From NCBI RefSeq assembly GCF_009923995.1, contig NZ_RFSK01000002.1, positions 1-64,000 on the forward strand: a stretch of DNA of 64,000 nt, written 5' to 3'. Shown one piece after another: positions 26,008 through 35,352 of the stretch (its first letter is position 1; each line of letters starts with the position of its first letter). The position numbers and the translations under genes were made by a program. The notes below the pieces were generated by a model that was given only the letters and a program-made list of their open reading frames with translations, was not told the origin of the DNA and searched no databases. The DNA is from Janthinobacterium sp. (lineage in GTDB: Bacteria > Pseudomonadota > Gammaproteobacteria > Burkholderiales > Burkholderiaceae_D).

Positions 26008-26679
26008 ATGATCGTCGTCCACCATCTGAACAATTCGCGCTCGCAGCGCGTGCTCTGGCTGCTCGAGGAGCTGGGCCTGGAATACGAGGTCAAGCGCTAC
26101 CAGCGCGACCCGAAAACCATGCTGGCGCCCGCCTCGCTGAAGGCCGTGCACCCGCTGGGCAAGTCGCCCGTGATCACGGACGGCGCCAATACGATCGCGG
26201 AATCGGGCGCCATCATCGACTACCTGGTCGAGCGCTACGGCAACGGCCGCCTGGTGCCGGCGGCGGGTACGCCGGAAAAATTGCGCTGGACCTACTGGCT
26301 GCACTTCGCGGAAGGCTCGGCCATGCCGCCATTGCTGCTGAAACTGGTGTTTGACAAGGTCGAATCGTCGCCGATGCCGTTCTTCGTGAAGCCGATCGCG
26401 CGCGGCATCGCCGGCAAGGTGAAAAGCAGCTTCATCATGCCGAATATCAACAGCCAGCTGGCCTATATGGAAGCGGAACTGGAACAAACCAAATGGTTTG
26501 CCGGCAACGAGTTCACGGCGGCCGACATCCAGATGAGCTTTCCGCTGGAAGCGGCCGCCTCGCGCGGCGGCCTCGACGCGCGCCTGCCGAAGCTGACGGC
26601 CTTCCTGCAGCGCATCCACGCGCGCCCGGCCTACCAGCGGGCGTTGGAACGGGGCGGGCCCTACGATTTCGCCAAGTGA
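26008..26679 (+). CDS. Glutathione S-transferase family protein
   Basis: A 223-residue GST distinct from the one at 11577. N-domain: IVVHHLNNSRSQRVLWLLEELGLEYEVKRY, with S12 at the catalytic position; HPLGKSPVITDG gives the cis-Pro, and IAESGAIIDYLVERYG the glutathione-binding Glu-Ser. C-domain: WFAGNEFTAADIQMSFPLEA, the capping motif. The YfcG/GstB-like branch is likely. It is divergent from DUF898-M48 with 165 bp between, and a fold-back element begins right after the stop codon. Confidence 0.9.
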   Translation: MIVVHHLNNSRSQRVLWLLEELGLEYEVKRYQRDPKTMLAPASLKAVHPLGKSPVITDGANTIAESGAIIDYLVERYGNGRLVPAAGTPEKLRWTYWLHFAEGSAMPPLLLKLVFDKVESSPMPFFVKPIARGIAGKVKSSFIMPNINSQLAYMEAELEQTKWFAGNEFTAADIQMSFPLEAAASRGGLDARLPKLTAFLQRIHARPAYQRALERGGPYDFAK

Positions 26680-26680
26680 G

Positions 26681-26813
26681 AACGCCTGACCAAACCTACT
26701 GCGCGTCGTGACTTGCGGCCTGCGATGCTCACCGGCTCGGCGCCCCCGTACAGAGTACGGGTGCGGTTCTTAGCCACAATTCACTTCCGCTCGCTACGGT
26801 TTTGTTAGGCGTT
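26681..26813. repeat. Fold-back element with imperfect inverted ends
   Basis: Ends AACGCCTGACCAAACC (26681-26696) and GGTTTTGTTAGGCGTT (26798-26813) pair at 14 of 16 positions. Inside, GTGACTTGCGGCC pairs in part with AGCCACAATTCAC. A 7-bp perfect hairpin CCCGTAC-AGA-GTACGGG (26745-26761) sits at the centre. The whole could fold into one long cruciform. Type unknown: dispersed repeat, small MITE, or integron attC-like (GCCTGAC...GTTAGGC ends). Confidence 0.65.
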
Positions 26814-26908
26814 GTTGCGCCGCGTAAAACCTGCCAAGCGGAATTCGCTGGGAATAGTGCTTGCCCCATACGGTAAAATGCCCGATTCAACCAGCATCCA
26901 CACACCGC

Positions 26909-27682
26909 ATGGCCAGACTCCTCGCTATCGACGGCTTGAATATCGTACGCCGCGTCTACGAAGCCAGTCCTGAACCCGATTCCGACCTGAAGGCGGAGAT
27001 CGCGCTGCGCCACGCGCTGTCGTCGTTCCGCACGCTCATCAACGACCACGAGCCGACGCACATCCTGCCCGCCTTCGACTTTGGCGGCCCCACCTGGCGC
27101 CATGCCCTGTATGCGGGCTACCGCGAGGGGCGCCAGCCCATGCCGCAGGTGCTGCGCGACGCCTTGCCCGGCTTTTACGCCACCCTGGCCAGCATCGGCA
27201 TGCATGTGGTGAGCATACCCGAGGTGGAAGCGGACGACGTGATCGGCACGGCCGTCATGCGCTGGCTGCACGAGGGGCGCGGCGCGGCCGTCATCGCCAC
27301 CACCGACAAGGATCTGCACGGCCTGATCGCCCATGGCGCGCTCGTCTGGGACCATTTCAAGGGCGTCTGGCACGACCATGCCTGGGTCGAGAAAAAGTTC
27401 GGCGTGCCGCCGGAACTGCTGCCCGACTTGCTGGCGCTGATGGGCGACGTCACGGACAGCATCCCCGGCGTGTCGAAGATCGGCCTGAAGACGGGGGCAA
27501 AACTGTTGCGCGCCTACGGCAATATCGACGCCGTGATGGCTGGCGCGGGTATTTTGCCCGGCGCGCTGGGGGAAAGCCTGCGAAAAGAGCGGGAAATACT
27601 GTATCTTTCAAGAAAGTTGGTGGAGCTCAAGACCGACGTGACCCTGGGCGTCACCTGGAACAAGCTGGTCTGGGAGAAGTGA
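26909..27682 (+). CDS. 5'-3' exonuclease / flap-endonuclease-like protein
   Basis: A 257-residue protein resembling the separate 5'-3' exonuclease domain of DNA polymerase I and E. coli Xni. The PIN-like metal centre is visible: LAIDGLNIVRR (D8) at the start, VEADDVIGT in the middle, and TTDKDLHGLI. The helix-three-turn-helix DNA-binding segment is LMGDVTDSIPGVSKIGLKTGAKLL. It should cleave 5' flaps or bind branched DNA. The ATG at 26909 is chosen because MARLLAIDG matches the family start. The receiver-like gene follows 43 bases later. Confidence 0.88.
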   Translation: MARLLAIDGLNIVRRVYEASPEPDSDLKAEIALRHALSSFRTLINDHEPTHILPAFDFGGPTWRHALYAGYREGRQPMPQVLRDALPGFYATLASIGMHVVSIPEVEADDVIGTAVMRWLHEGRGAAVIATTDKDLHGLIAHGALVWDHFKGVWHDHAWVEKKFGVPPELLPDLLALMGDVTDSIPGVSKIGLKTGAKLLRAYGNIDAVMAGAGILPGALGESLRKEREILYLSRKLVELKTDVTLGVTWNKLVWEK

Positions 27683-27725
27683 CACCTGGCGCAAGACAAG
27701 AACAATCAAGCAAGGGAAGTAAATC

Positions 27726-28136
27726 ATGATGTTAAAGGCAGTCCTGATCGATAGCAGCGCCGTGGCGCGCGGCCTGCTGAACACGGTCCTGACCGATGGC
27801 GGCTACGATGTCTGCGGCCAGACGCATACTAGCGCGCTGGGGCTGGCGCTGCTGGTCAAGCACCGGCCGCATTTCGTGTGTATCGCGCGCGAGCAGGTGG
27901 AAGATGGCACGAACGTGGTGCAAACCATCCGCGAGCAGTATCCGAAGACGTTGATCTTCATGATCTCGGGCGGTATCGACGCCGCCTCGCTGCAGGCGGC
28001 GCACGCCATGGGCGTCTCGGGCTTCATCGTGAAACCCTTCATGGCCGACACGGTGCTGAAAACCGTGCGCAACACGGTCATCGCTATGGTGCGCAAGCAG
28101 CAGGCCCTGGCCGCTGCCGCGCAGGGCAACTCCTAG
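27726..28136 (+). CDS. Receiver-like protein lacking the phospho-acceptor Asp (pseudo-receiver)
   Basis: A 136-residue stand-alone CheY-like fold. Against CheY, the acidic pair is reduced to D9-S10, the acceptor position is Ala (A54 in [12 protein letters not shown]), the switch Thr is S81, and the Lys is kept (K103 in VKPF). Phosphorylation at the usual site is therefore impossible. No output domain follows. It has a good ribosome site (AAGGGAAG). It probably signals by protein contact or is constitutively one conformation. Its stop overlaps that of convergent mnmA by four bases. Confidence 0.85.
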   Translation: MMLKAVLIDSSAVARGLLNTVLTDGGYDVCGQTHTSALGLALLVKHRPHFVCIAREQVEDGTNVVQTIREQYPKTLIFMISGGIDAASLQAAHAMGVSGFIVKPFMADTVLKTVRNTVIAMVRKQQALAAAAQGNS

Positions 28137-29254
28137 ACGCCGCTCAGGCCTGTGGCGCTGGCGATGATGCCGCCGCCCAGGCAGACGTCGCCGTCGTACA
28201 GCACGGCCGACTGGCCCGGCGTGACGGCCCATTGCGCCTGGTCGAACGCCAGGCTGAAGTGTTCATTCCCGTCCGGCAGCAGCTGGCAGGCCACGTCGGC
28301 CTGGCGGTAGCGCGTCTTGGCGCTCAGGGCGCCCGCCTGCGGCGCCACGCCCGCGATCCAGCTGGCCTGGTCGGCCGTCAAGGATTGCGACAGCAGCCAC
28401 GGATGGTCGTGGCCCTGCACCACGTACAGGGTGTTGTTGGCGATATCCTTGCGCGCCACGTACCAGGCATCGCTGCTGCCGTCCGCGTTCTGGTAGGACT
28501 TCACGCCGCCGATGCCGATGCCCTTGCGCTGGCCCAGGGTATAGAAACTCAGTCCCACGTGCTCGCCCACGGTCTTGCCGTCGGCCGTCTTCATGGGGCC
28601 CGGCTTGTAGGACAGGTAACGGTTCAGGAATTCGCGGAACGGACGCTCGCCGATGAAGCAGATGCCCGTCGAATCCTTTTTCTGCGCGTTCGGCAGGGCC
28701 AGCTTTTCGGCGATCTGGCGCACTTGCGTCTTCGGAATTTCACCGAGCGGGAACAGGGTCTTGGACAGCTGCGCCTGGTTCAAGCGGTGCAGGAAGTAGC
28801 TTTGGTCCTTGCTGGCGTCGACGGCTTTGAGCAGCTCGAAGCGGCCCGCATCCGTCGGCGCCTGGCGCACGCGCGCATAGTGGCCCGTGGCGATCAGGTC
28901 GGCGCCCAGGGTCATGGCGTGGTCGAGGAAGGCCTTGAACTTGATTTCGGCGTTGCACAGCACGTCCGGGTTGGGCGTGCGGCCGGCCTGGTATTCGCGC
29001 AGGAAATCGGCGAAGACGCGGTCCTTGTATTCGGAGGCGAAATTGACGGCTTCGATGTCGACGCCGATGACGTCGGCCACGCTGGCCGCGTCGATCCAGT
29101 CCTGGCGCGTGGAGCAGTATTCCGAGTCGTCGTCGTCTTCCCAGTTTTTCATGAACAGGCCGATGACTTCATAGCCCTGTTCCTTCAGCATCCATGCCGC
29201 GACCGAGGAATCGACCCCGCCCGACATGCCGATAACGACTTTCTTCTTGCTCAT
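28133..29254 (-). CDS. mnmA: tRNA-specific 2-thiouridylase
   Basis: A 373-residue tRNA U34 thiolase. The PP-loop SGGVDSS (residues 11-17) activates the tRNA base with ATP. Catalytic Cys are in [12 protein letters not shown] (residues about 95-107) and [13 protein letters not shown]. Full-length compared with E. coli MnmA (368). It modifies the wobble base of Glu, Gln and Lys tRNAs with sulfur relayed from IscS. A NUDIX gene lies 41 bases upstream in the same direction, the same neighbour as in E. coli (nudJ). Confidence 0.97.
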   Translation of the reverse strand: MSKKKVVIGMSGGVDSSVAAWMLKEQGYEVIGLFMKNWEDDDDSEYCSTRQDWIDAASVADVIGVDIEAVNFASEYKDRVFADFLREYQAGRTPNPDVLCNAEIKFKAFLDHAMTLGADLIATGHYARVRQAPTDAGRFELLKAVDASKDQSYFLHRLNQAQLSKTLFPLGEIPKTQVRQIAEKLALPNAQKKDSTGICFIGERPFREFLNRYLSYKPGPMKTADGKTVGEHVGLSFYTLGQRKGIGIGGVKSYQNADGSSDAWYVARKDIANNTLYVVQGHDHPWLLSQSLTADQASWIAGVAPQAGALSAKTRYRQADVACQLLPDGNEHFSLAFDQAQWAVTPGQSAVLYDGDVCLGGGIIASATGLSGV

Positions 29255-29295
29255 CTTGCTTTCCAGTTACTTTAATAATATGGCAATGCGTGTTG

Positions 29296-29775
29296 CTATG
29301 CGCTGTTAAAAACGGACGCATGCGTGTGCAGCAGGGCCAGCGGCGCGCGCCGGCCGGCCAGGTATTCGTCCACGCACTGCAGCACCAGGGGGCTGCGGTG
29401 GCGTTCCTGGCACGCCGCCAGCTCGTCGCGCGTCATCCACAGGGTGCGCAGGATGCCTTCGTCCAGCGGGCGGTCATGCTCGGCGCCGGCCGTGCCGCAA
29501 AAGGTGAAGCGCAGATAGGTCACGTCCTCGCCCGTGCGCAGCGACTGGTAGCGCGACATGTACATGCCCACCAGTGCCGTGGGAATGAAATCGTAGGCCG
29601 CTTCTTCCAGCGTTTCGCGGATCACCGCCTGTTCCAGCGACTCGAACGGGTCGAGATGGCCGGCCGGTTGATTGATCTTGATGCCTTCGCTGGTCTCTTC
29701 TTCAATCAGTAAAAACAGGCCATCGCGTTCGACGATGGCAGCAACGGTGACAGAGGGTTTCCAGATTCGCGGCAT
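29296..29775 (-). CDS. nudJ: NUDIX hydrolase (NudJ-like phosphatase)
   Basis: A 159-residue NUDIX protein. The box is complete: G-H-L-D-P-F-E then RETLEEA (GHLDPFESLEQAVIRETLEE, residues about 39-58). Start MPRIWKPSVTVAAIVERDGLFLLIEE and end resemble E. coli NudJ, which hydrolyses thiamine pyrophosphate precursors and nucleoside di/triphosphates. The mnmA neighbour strengthens the NudJ assignment, as the two are adjacent in E. coli. Symbol given by synteny plus similarity; substrate not verified. Confidence 0.8.
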   Translation of the reverse strand: MPRIWKPSVTVAAIVERDGLFLLIEEETSEGIKINQPAGHLDPFESLEQAVIRETLEEAAYDFIPTALVGMYMSRYQSLRTGEDVTYLRFTFCGTAGAEHDRPLDEGILRTLWMTRDELAACQERHRSPLVLQCVDEYLAGRRAPLALLHTHASVFNSA

Positions 29776-30187
29776 GATTCCATCCTTGAAAGAGCCGACA
29801 TTTTATCTTGTTCTGCGCGCGCGGTTTGAACGCGGCGTTCTGTTGCGCGGACATATTGATAAATGACAACGTTTTAGCAAATAGCGGTGGGAGGTACTTA
29901 CGTCTTTCCCGGGGCGCGCACTAGCATGGGGGCTGCGGCGGCAAGATGGCAGGAAGCGCCCGCTAATATAGGCTTTCCCCGTGGTCAAAACAAGCGCGCA
30001 CGTTTCCTGCTGTGTGGTGAAATTGACACACCTTTCCCACAATATGATCGCGATACCGCATGGCGGAACGGGGAATGGTATTACAAAGAAATTAGTGTCG
30101 TACAACTAAAAGTTGCTGGTTCACAAACGTTTAACGCGCTGCTTTCCGTGTTAGATTCTAGTCAGTTTATCAATTAGCGGAGGCATC
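29776..30187. other. Control region between nudJ and the transhydrogenase operon
   Basis: About 410 bp without a gene that I can support; open frames here lack ribosome sites and family features. The stretch 30010-30175 is AT-richer. Possible pnt promoter elements are TTGACA at 30023 with TATGAT only 14 bases on, and TTTAAC/TAGATT spaced by 16 near 30130-30157. Neither is strong. Confidence 0.4.
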
Positions 30188-31300
30188 ATGAGGATAGGCA
30201 TACCGGCCGAATCGCGGCCCGGTGAGACCCGGGTGGCAGCGACGCCCGAGACAGTCAAGAAACTGGCAGCCAAGCATCAGGTCATCGTGCAGGCGGGGGC
30301 GGGCGTGCAGGCGTCGATCCCCGACGACGCGTATGCCGCCGCCGGCGCCCAGATCGGCACGGCCGCCGAAGCCTACGGCTGCGCCATCGTGCTGAAGGTG
30401 CGCGCGCCCGATGCGCAGGAACGGGCCCTGATGGCCAGCGGCACGGTATTGATCGGCATGCTGAACCCGTTCGACGGGGAGAATATCGCCGCCATGGCTG
30501 GCGCCGGGCTGTCCGCCTTCGCCCTGGAAGCCGTGCCGCGCATCACGCGCGCGCAGTCGATGGACGTGCTGTCGTCGCAGGCGAACATCGCCGGCTACAA
30601 GGCCGTGCTGGTGGCGGCCAATACCTACCAGCGCTTCATGCCCATGCTGATGACGGCGGCCGGCACCGTGAAGGCGGCCCGCGTGCTGATCATGGGCGTC
30701 GGCGTGGCCGGACTGCAGGCGATCGCCACGGCCAAGCGCCTGGGCGCCGTCATCGAGGCGTCCGACGTGCGCCCGCCCGTCAAGGAGCAGGTGGAGTCCC
30801 TGGGCGCCAAGTTCCTCGACGTGCCTTTCCTCACCGACGAGGAAAAGGAGATCGCCAAGGGCTCGGGCGGCTATGCGCGGGCCATGCCGGCCGACTGGAT
30901 GCGCCGCCAGGCGGAACTGGTGCATGAACGGGCCAAACTGGCCGACATCATCATCACCACCGCCCTGATTCCCGGCCGCGCCGCGCCCGTGCTGATTTCC
31001 GAGGAAACGGTGAAAGCCATGAAGCCCGGCTCCGTCATCGTCGACCTTGCCGTGGAGCAGGGCGGCAACTGCCCCCTGTCCGAGCTGGGCAAGACGGTGG
31101 TGAAGCACGGCGTCTACATCGTGGGCGAGCCGAACCTGGCGACCCTGGTGGCGGCCGACGCGTCGGCCCTGTATGCGCGCAACGTGCTGGACTTCTTAAA
31201 GCTCATCATCGACAAGGACGACCAACTGCTGATCGACCGCGAAGATGAAATCATCAAGGCCAGCCTGGTCTGCGCGGACAGCGCGATCTTACGTCAATAA
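30188..31300 (+). CDS. pntAA: NAD(P) transhydrogenase subunit alpha, NAD-binding part
   Basis: A 370-residue soluble domain I of proton-translocating transhydrogenase. It begins MRIGIPAESRPGETRVAATP, like alanine dehydrogenase, and has the NAD-binding Rossmann segment VLIMGVGVAGLQAIATAKRLGA followed by EASDVRPPVKEQVESLGAKF. The enzyme moves hydride from NADH to NADP+ driven by proton influx. In E. coli PntA is one 510-residue chain; here the alpha subunit is split and the membrane helices are in the next gene. AGCGGAGG precedes the ATG. First of three genes. Confidence 0.96.
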   Translation: MRIGIPAESRPGETRVAATPETVKKLAAKHQVIVQAGAGVQASIPDDAYAAAGAQIGTAAEAYGCAIVLKVRAPDAQERALMASGTVLIGMLNPFDGENIAAMAGAGLSAFALEAVPRITRAQSMDVLSSQANIAGYKAVLVAANTYQRFMPMLMTAAGTVKAARVLIMGVGVAGLQAIATAKRLGAVIEASDVRPPVKEQVESLGAKFLDVPFLTDEEKEIAKGSGGYARAMPADWMRRQAELVHERAKLADIIITTALIPGRAAPVLISEETVKAMKPGSVIVDLAVEQGGNCPLSELGKTVVKHGVYIVGEPNLATLVAADASALYARNVLDFLKLIIDKDDQLLIDREDEIIKASLVCADSAILRQ

Positions 31301-31324
31301 TGTAGCGCCGGAGAGCACAACATC

Positions 31325-31639
31325 ATGGAAATCAGTCACACCATCACCAACCTGATCATCTTCGTGCTGGCCATCTATGTCGGCTACCACGTCGTCTGGA
31401 CCGTCACGCCGGCGCTGCACACGCCGCTGATGGCCGTCACGAATGCCATTTCCGCCATCATCATCGTCGGCGCCATGCTGGCGGCCGGCCTGACGGATGG
31501 CCCGCTGGCGCAGGCCGCCGGCACCCTGGCCGTGGCCCTGGCCGCCGTCAACGTGTTCGGCGGCTTCCTCGTCACGCAGCGCATGCTCGAGATGTTCCGT
31601 AAAAAAGAACCGAAGGCCAAGCAAGGAGCGAAAGAATGA
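31325..31639 (+). CDS. pntAB: NAD(P) transhydrogenase subunit alpha, membrane part
   Basis: A 104-residue membrane protein with three to four helices ([61 protein letters not shown]), corresponding to the C-terminal third of E. coli PntA. It forms part of the proton channel with PntB. Its stop overlaps the pntB start in ATGA, indicating coupled translation and equal stoichiometry. Confidence 0.95.
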   Translation: MEISHTITNLIIFVLAIYVGYHVVWTVTPALHTPLMAVTNAISAIIIVGAMLAAGLTDGPLAQAAGTLAVALAAVNVFGGFLVTQRMLEMFRKKEPKAKQGAKE

Positions 31640-33102
31640 GTCATGCCATGAGTTTCGTCACCATGAACCTGGTGACGATGATGTACCTGATAGCCTCCGT
31701 ATGCTTCATCCAGGCCCTGAAAGGCCTGTCGTCGCCCTCGACGGCGCGCCGCGGCAATGCCTTCGGCATGAGCGGCATGGCCATTGCCGCCGTCACCACC
31801 GTGGCGCTGATCCTGAAACTGAAGGAACAGCAGACGGGCGGCATGGGCTTGAGCCTCGTCATCATCGGCATCGTCACGGGCGGCGCCATCGGCGCCTACC
31901 TGGCGAAGACCGTGGAAATGACGAAGATGCCGGAACTGGTGGCCGCCATGCACTCGCTGATCGGCCTGGCGGCCGTGTGCATCGCCGTGGCGGCCGTGTC
32001 GGAGCCGTGGGCCTTCAACATCGCCGAGCATGGCCAGGCGCTGCCCATCGGCAACCGCTTCGAGCTGTTCATCGGCACCTTTGTCGGCGCCATCACGTTT
32101 TCCGGGTCGGTGATCGCCTTCGGCAAGCTGTCGGGCAAGTACAAGTTCCGCCTGTTCCAGGGCGCGCCCGTCAGCTTCAAGGGCCAGCATCTGCTCAACC
32201 TCGTGCTGGCGCTGGTGATGGTGGGCCTGGGCCTGGCGTTCTGCTTCGCCGATGGCGTGCAGCCCGCGTGGACGCCGTTCATCATCATGGCCCTCATCGC
32301 CTTCGCGCTGGGCGTGCTGATCATCATCCCCATCGGCGGCGCCGACATGCCGGTGGTGGTCTCCATGCTCAACAGTTACTCGGGCTGGGCGGCGGCCGGC
32401 ATCGGCTTTTCGCTGAATAACTCGATGCTGATCATCGCCGGCTCCCTCGTGGGCTCGTCCGGCGCCATCCTGTCCTACATCATGTGCAAGGCCATGAACC
32501 GCTCCTTCTTCAACGTCATCCTGGGCGGCTTCGGCGGCGATGCGCCGGCCGCGGGCGCGGCGGGCGCGCAGGAGCAGCGTCCCGTGAAATCGGGGTCGGC
32601 CGACGATGCCGCCTTCATCATGGGCAATGCGGAAACCGTCATCATCGTGCCCGGCTACGGCCTGGCCGTGGCGCGCGCGCAGCACTCGCTCAAGGAACTG
32701 GTGGAAAAGCTCACGCACAAGGGCGTTACCGTCAAGTACGCGATCCACCCCGTGGCCGGGCGCATGCCGGGCCACATGAACGTGCTGCTGGCCGAAGCGG
32801 AAGTGCCGTACGACCAGGTCTTCGAGATGGAAGACATCAACGGCGAATTCGGCCAGACGGACGTGGTGCTGGTGCTGGGCGCGAACGACGTCGTCAACCC
32901 TGCCGCGAAGGACCCGAAATCGCCGATCGCCGGCATGCCGATCCTGGAAGCGTACAAAGCCAAGAGCATCATCGTCAACAAGCGCTCGATGGCCTCCGGC
33001 TACGCGGGCCTGGACAATGAGCTGTTCTACCAGCCGAACACGATGATGGTGTTTGGCGACGCGAAGAAGGTGATCGAGGATATGCTCAAGGCCGTCGAGT
33101 AA
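31636..33102 (+). CDS. pntB: NAD(P) transhydrogenase subunit beta
   Basis: A 488-residue subunit: nine or so membrane helices (residues 1-290), a linker, then the NADP-binding domain III with [38 protein letters not shown], and [33 protein letters not shown]. Full length against E. coli PntB (462). It completes the proton-pumping transhydrogenase that supplies NADPH. A terminator follows at once. Confidence 0.97.
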   Translation: MSHAMSFVTMNLVTMMYLIASVCFIQALKGLSSPSTARRGNAFGMSGMAIAAVTTVALILKLKEQQTGGMGLSLVIIGIVTGGAIGAYLAKTVEMTKMPELVAAMHSLIGLAAVCIAVAAVSEPWAFNIAEHGQALPIGNRFELFIGTFVGAITFSGSVIAFGKLSGKYKFRLFQGAPVSFKGQHLLNLVLALVMVGLGLAFCFADGVQPAWTPFIIMALIAFALGVLIIIPIGGADMPVVVSMLNSYSGWAAAGIGFSLNNSMLIIAGSLVGSSGAILSYIMCKAMNRSFFNVILGGFGGDAPAAGAAGAQEQRPVKSGSADDAAFIMGNAETVIIVPGYGLAVARAQHSLKELVEKLTHKGVTVKYAIHPVAGRMPGHMNVLLAEAEVPYDQVFEMEDINGEFGQTDVVLVLGANDVVNPAAKDPKSPIAGMPILEAYKAKSIIVNKRSMASGYAGLDNELFYQPNTMMVFGDAKKVIEDMLKAVE

Positions 33103-33125
33103 GGCAATGCCTTAGCCAACTGGAG

Positions 33126-33152
33126 ACGGCCCGCCTTGTGCGGGCCGTTTTG
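33126..33152 (+). terminator. Terminator of the pnt operon
   Basis: Stem ACGGCCCGC-CTTGT-GCGGGCCGT (9 bp, perfect) followed by TTTTG, 24 bases after the pntB stop. Confidence 0.85.
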
Positions 33153-33153
33153 T

Positions 33154-34086
33154 TCATGCTGCCGCCACCACCTTGTTGCGGCCCTGGTGCTTGGCTGCAT
33201 ACAGGGCCTTGTCCGCTTCCGACATGGCCGCGTCCAGCGTGGCGCCCTTGACGAGGGGCGCCAGGCCGATGCTGATGGTGACGTGCAGCGGCGTGCCGTC
33301 GGGCAGCACGGTGACGGCGGCCGCCACTGCCGCGCGGATGCGCTCGGCCACCTTGTAGGCCTGTTTCAGGGTCGCGTCGGGGAACAGCAGGCCGAATTCC
33401 TCGCCGCCCATGCGCGCCGCCACGTCCGTGACGCGGCCCGTGTCGCGCAGCACCTGCGCCACCGTGCGCAGCACGGCGTCGCCCACGGCATGGCCATAGC
33501 GGTCGTTGATTTTCTTGAAATGATCGAGGTCGGCCACGCCCACCGTCAGCGCCGCGCCGCTGCGCGCGGCGCGCGCCATCGCCTGCTCGGCCTGGGCTTC
33601 ATAGGCGCGCCGGTTCGGCAGCGACGTCAGGGCATCGTACAGGGCCTGCTGTTCCAGCTGCGCCAGCAGGCTGGCGTTCTTCGCCGCCAGTTCGCGCCGC
33701 TCGCGCACGTCGAGCAGGAAGGCGCCGAAATAGCGCATGCCGTCGACCACGCCCAGGTCCAGCGCCTTCATCTCGATGGGGATCATCTGCGCGTTGCGGT
33801 GGCGGATGGCGAATTCGCGGATTTTCCCCAGCACGCTGGACTGGCGCGAACTGCGGATGTAGTTGATGACGTGGTTGTCGTGCTGGGCAGCGACGGCGTC
33901 GGGCAGCAGGCCGTTCAGCGTCTCGCCCAGCAATTCGCCGCTGGCGTAGCCTGACAGTGCCTGCATGGCGCCATTGATGTAGCGGATGCGGCACTGCTCG
34001 TCGATGATGATGACGGCGTCGAGGGCGTCTTCCAGCAGGCGGGAAAAGAGAACTTCGGGTAGTGCAGCGGGCAATGCATCTGTCAT
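33154..34086 (-). CDS. PAS-GGDEF diguanylate cyclase
   Basis: A 310-residue cytosolic protein. The N-terminal PAS domain (residues about 10-125: DAVIIIDEQCRIRYINGAMQ) should sense a ligand or redox state. The GGDEF domain follows with DALTSLPNRRAY, the magnesium site VGVADLDHFKKIND, and an active GGEEF. RVTD five residues before GGEEF is a complete RxxD inhibitory site, so the product c-di-GMP likely feeds back. The enzyme is predicted to be active. Single gene between pntB and ubiH; no known target nearby. Confidence 0.93.
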   Translation of the reverse strand: MTDALPAALPEVLFSRLLEDALDAVIIIDEQCRIRYINGAMQALSGYASGELLGETLNGLLPDAVAAQHDNHVINYIRSSRQSSVLGKIREFAIRHRNAQMIPIEMKALDLGVVDGMRYFGAFLLDVRERRELAAKNASLLAQLEQQALYDALTSLPNRRAYEAQAEQAMARAARSGAALTVGVADLDHFKKINDRYGHAVGDAVLRTVAQVLRDTGRVTDVAARMGGEEFGLLFPDATLKQAYKVAERIRAAVAAAVTVLPDGTPLHVTISIGLAPLVKGATLDAAMSEADKALYAAKHQGRNKVVAAA

Positions 34087-34200
34087 GGAACGGTCGCCAA
34101 AATCCAGGTGAGGCCCATTGTCGCATCCGCGGGCCGTTTATTCCATGCCGGATGACCCGCCTGTTTCTTTTTCGCCCGCGCCCCCGTCCCTGACGTGTCC

Positions 34201-35343
34201 TCAGCGGCGGCCGTACATCATCAGTTCCGCCAGGCCCTTGCGCGCCGGGTTGACGACGTCGAGCAAGCCCAGGGACAGGCCCAGCAAGCCTTGCGTGGGC
34301 GCGCTGCCCGTGAAGATGCGCGCCATGGTGTCGGTCACGCGCACGGTCAGCCCCCGGTCTGCCTGACGCAGGCCGGTATAGCGCGCCAGTCCCGCCGGGC
34401 TGCTGTCCTGCGCCAGCACGCGGGCCAGCACGGCGGCGTCGCGCAGGCCCAGGTTCAGGCCTTGTCCCGCCACCGGATGCAGCGTCTGCGCCGCATTGCC
34501 GATGGCGACCGTGCGCGCCGTGCCGCCTGCCTGCGCGTTCAGGCCCAGCGGATACGCCAGGCGCGGCGTCGTGTGGGTGAAGCGCCCTAGGCGGCTGCCG
34601 AAAGCGGCGTCCAGGCGCGCCAGGAAGGCCGCGTCGTCCAGCGCCAGCAACTGTTCCGCGCGCGTGGGCGGCACGCACCACACCAGCGCGTAGCCGTCGT
34701 CCTGCGGCAGCAGGGCCAGCGGCCCCTCGTCCGTGAAGCGCTCATAGGCGCGGTGGGCGATGGGGCTGCTCACGCGCACATGGGCGATGATGGCGCTCTG
34801 GCCATAGTCGCGGCTGACGGCGCGTTCCTGCTGCTGGCCGAACAGGCCGCCCTCGGCCTGCACCAGCAGGCCGGCGCGCAGGGTTGACGAGACGCCATCC
34901 TGCTCGATCGTCACGCTGACGCCATCGGCGTCTTCCGCGCTGGCCGTCACCAGCGCCGGGCGCACCGTGGCCACGCCCAGGCGCGCGCATGCGTCGGCCA
35001 GCACGCTGACGACGGCGCCGTAGCGGGCCACGTAGCCCAGGGCGTCGACGCCGTGTTCGCTGCGGTCCATCAGGCTGCGGCCGAAACGGCCGCGGCGCGA
35101 GACGTGGATGGCGTGGATCGGCGTCGCCTCGACGGGCCAGGCGCCCGCTTCCTCGAGGATCTGGCGGCTGCCGTAGGACAGCGCGATGGTGCGCGGATCG
35201 CGCCTGGCCTGCTCGATGGATTTGGCGTCGAGCAGGGCGATGCCGGCGGCGCGGCTGCCCCGCTGCACCAGCAGGGCGGCCAGCGCCATGCCGACGGGGC
35301 CGGCGCCGCAGATGGCGAGGTCGAAAGTGGACGGTGTATGCAT
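34201..35343 (-). CDS. ubiH: FAD-dependent ubiquinone hydroxylase (UbiH-type)
   Basis: A 380-residue flavin monooxygenase of the UbiH/UbiI/UbiF/COQ6 group. FAD-binding GAGPVGMALA begins at residue 13. The second FAD motif reads GNAAQTLHPVAGQGLNLGLRD, and the Asn-Gln version is that of E. coli UbiH rather than the common GDAAH. It hydroxylates a ring carbon in ubiquinone synthesis. It follows pepP by nine bases, the same pairing as in E. coli (pepP-ubiH), so the symbol is fairly safe. Family members in betaproteobacteria can have broadened regioselectivity. Confidence 0.88.
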   Translation of the reverse strand: MHTPSTFDLAICGAGPVGMALAALLVQRGSRAAGIALLDAKSIEQARRDPRTIALSYGSRQILEEAGAWPVEATPIHAIHVSRRGRFGRSLMDRSEHGVDALGYVARYGAVVSVLADACARLGVATVRPALVTASAEDADGVSVTIEQDGVSSTLRAGLLVQAEGGLFGQQQERAVSRDYGQSAIIAHVRVSSPIAHRAYERFTDEGPLALLPQDDGYALVWCVPPTRAEQLLALDDAAFLARLDAAFGSRLGRFTHTTPRLAYPLGLNAQAGGTARTVAIGNAAQTLHPVAGQGLNLGLRDAAVLARVLAQDSSPAGLARYTGLRQADRGLTVRVTDTMARIFTGSAPTQGLLGLSLGLLDVVNPARKGLAELMMYGRR

Positions 35344-35352
35344 GCGGCGGGC

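Noticed and set aside
26681-26813. Integron attC site
   Set aside because: Ends resemble attC core sites, but there is no integrase or cassette array in the window and the arms are not the usual attC box layout. Kept only as an alternative for the fold-back element.
30023-30048. Sigma-70 promoter TTGACA / TATGAT before pntAA
   Set aside because: The spacer is only 14 bases and the site is 140 bases from the start codon, so it is too weak to list.
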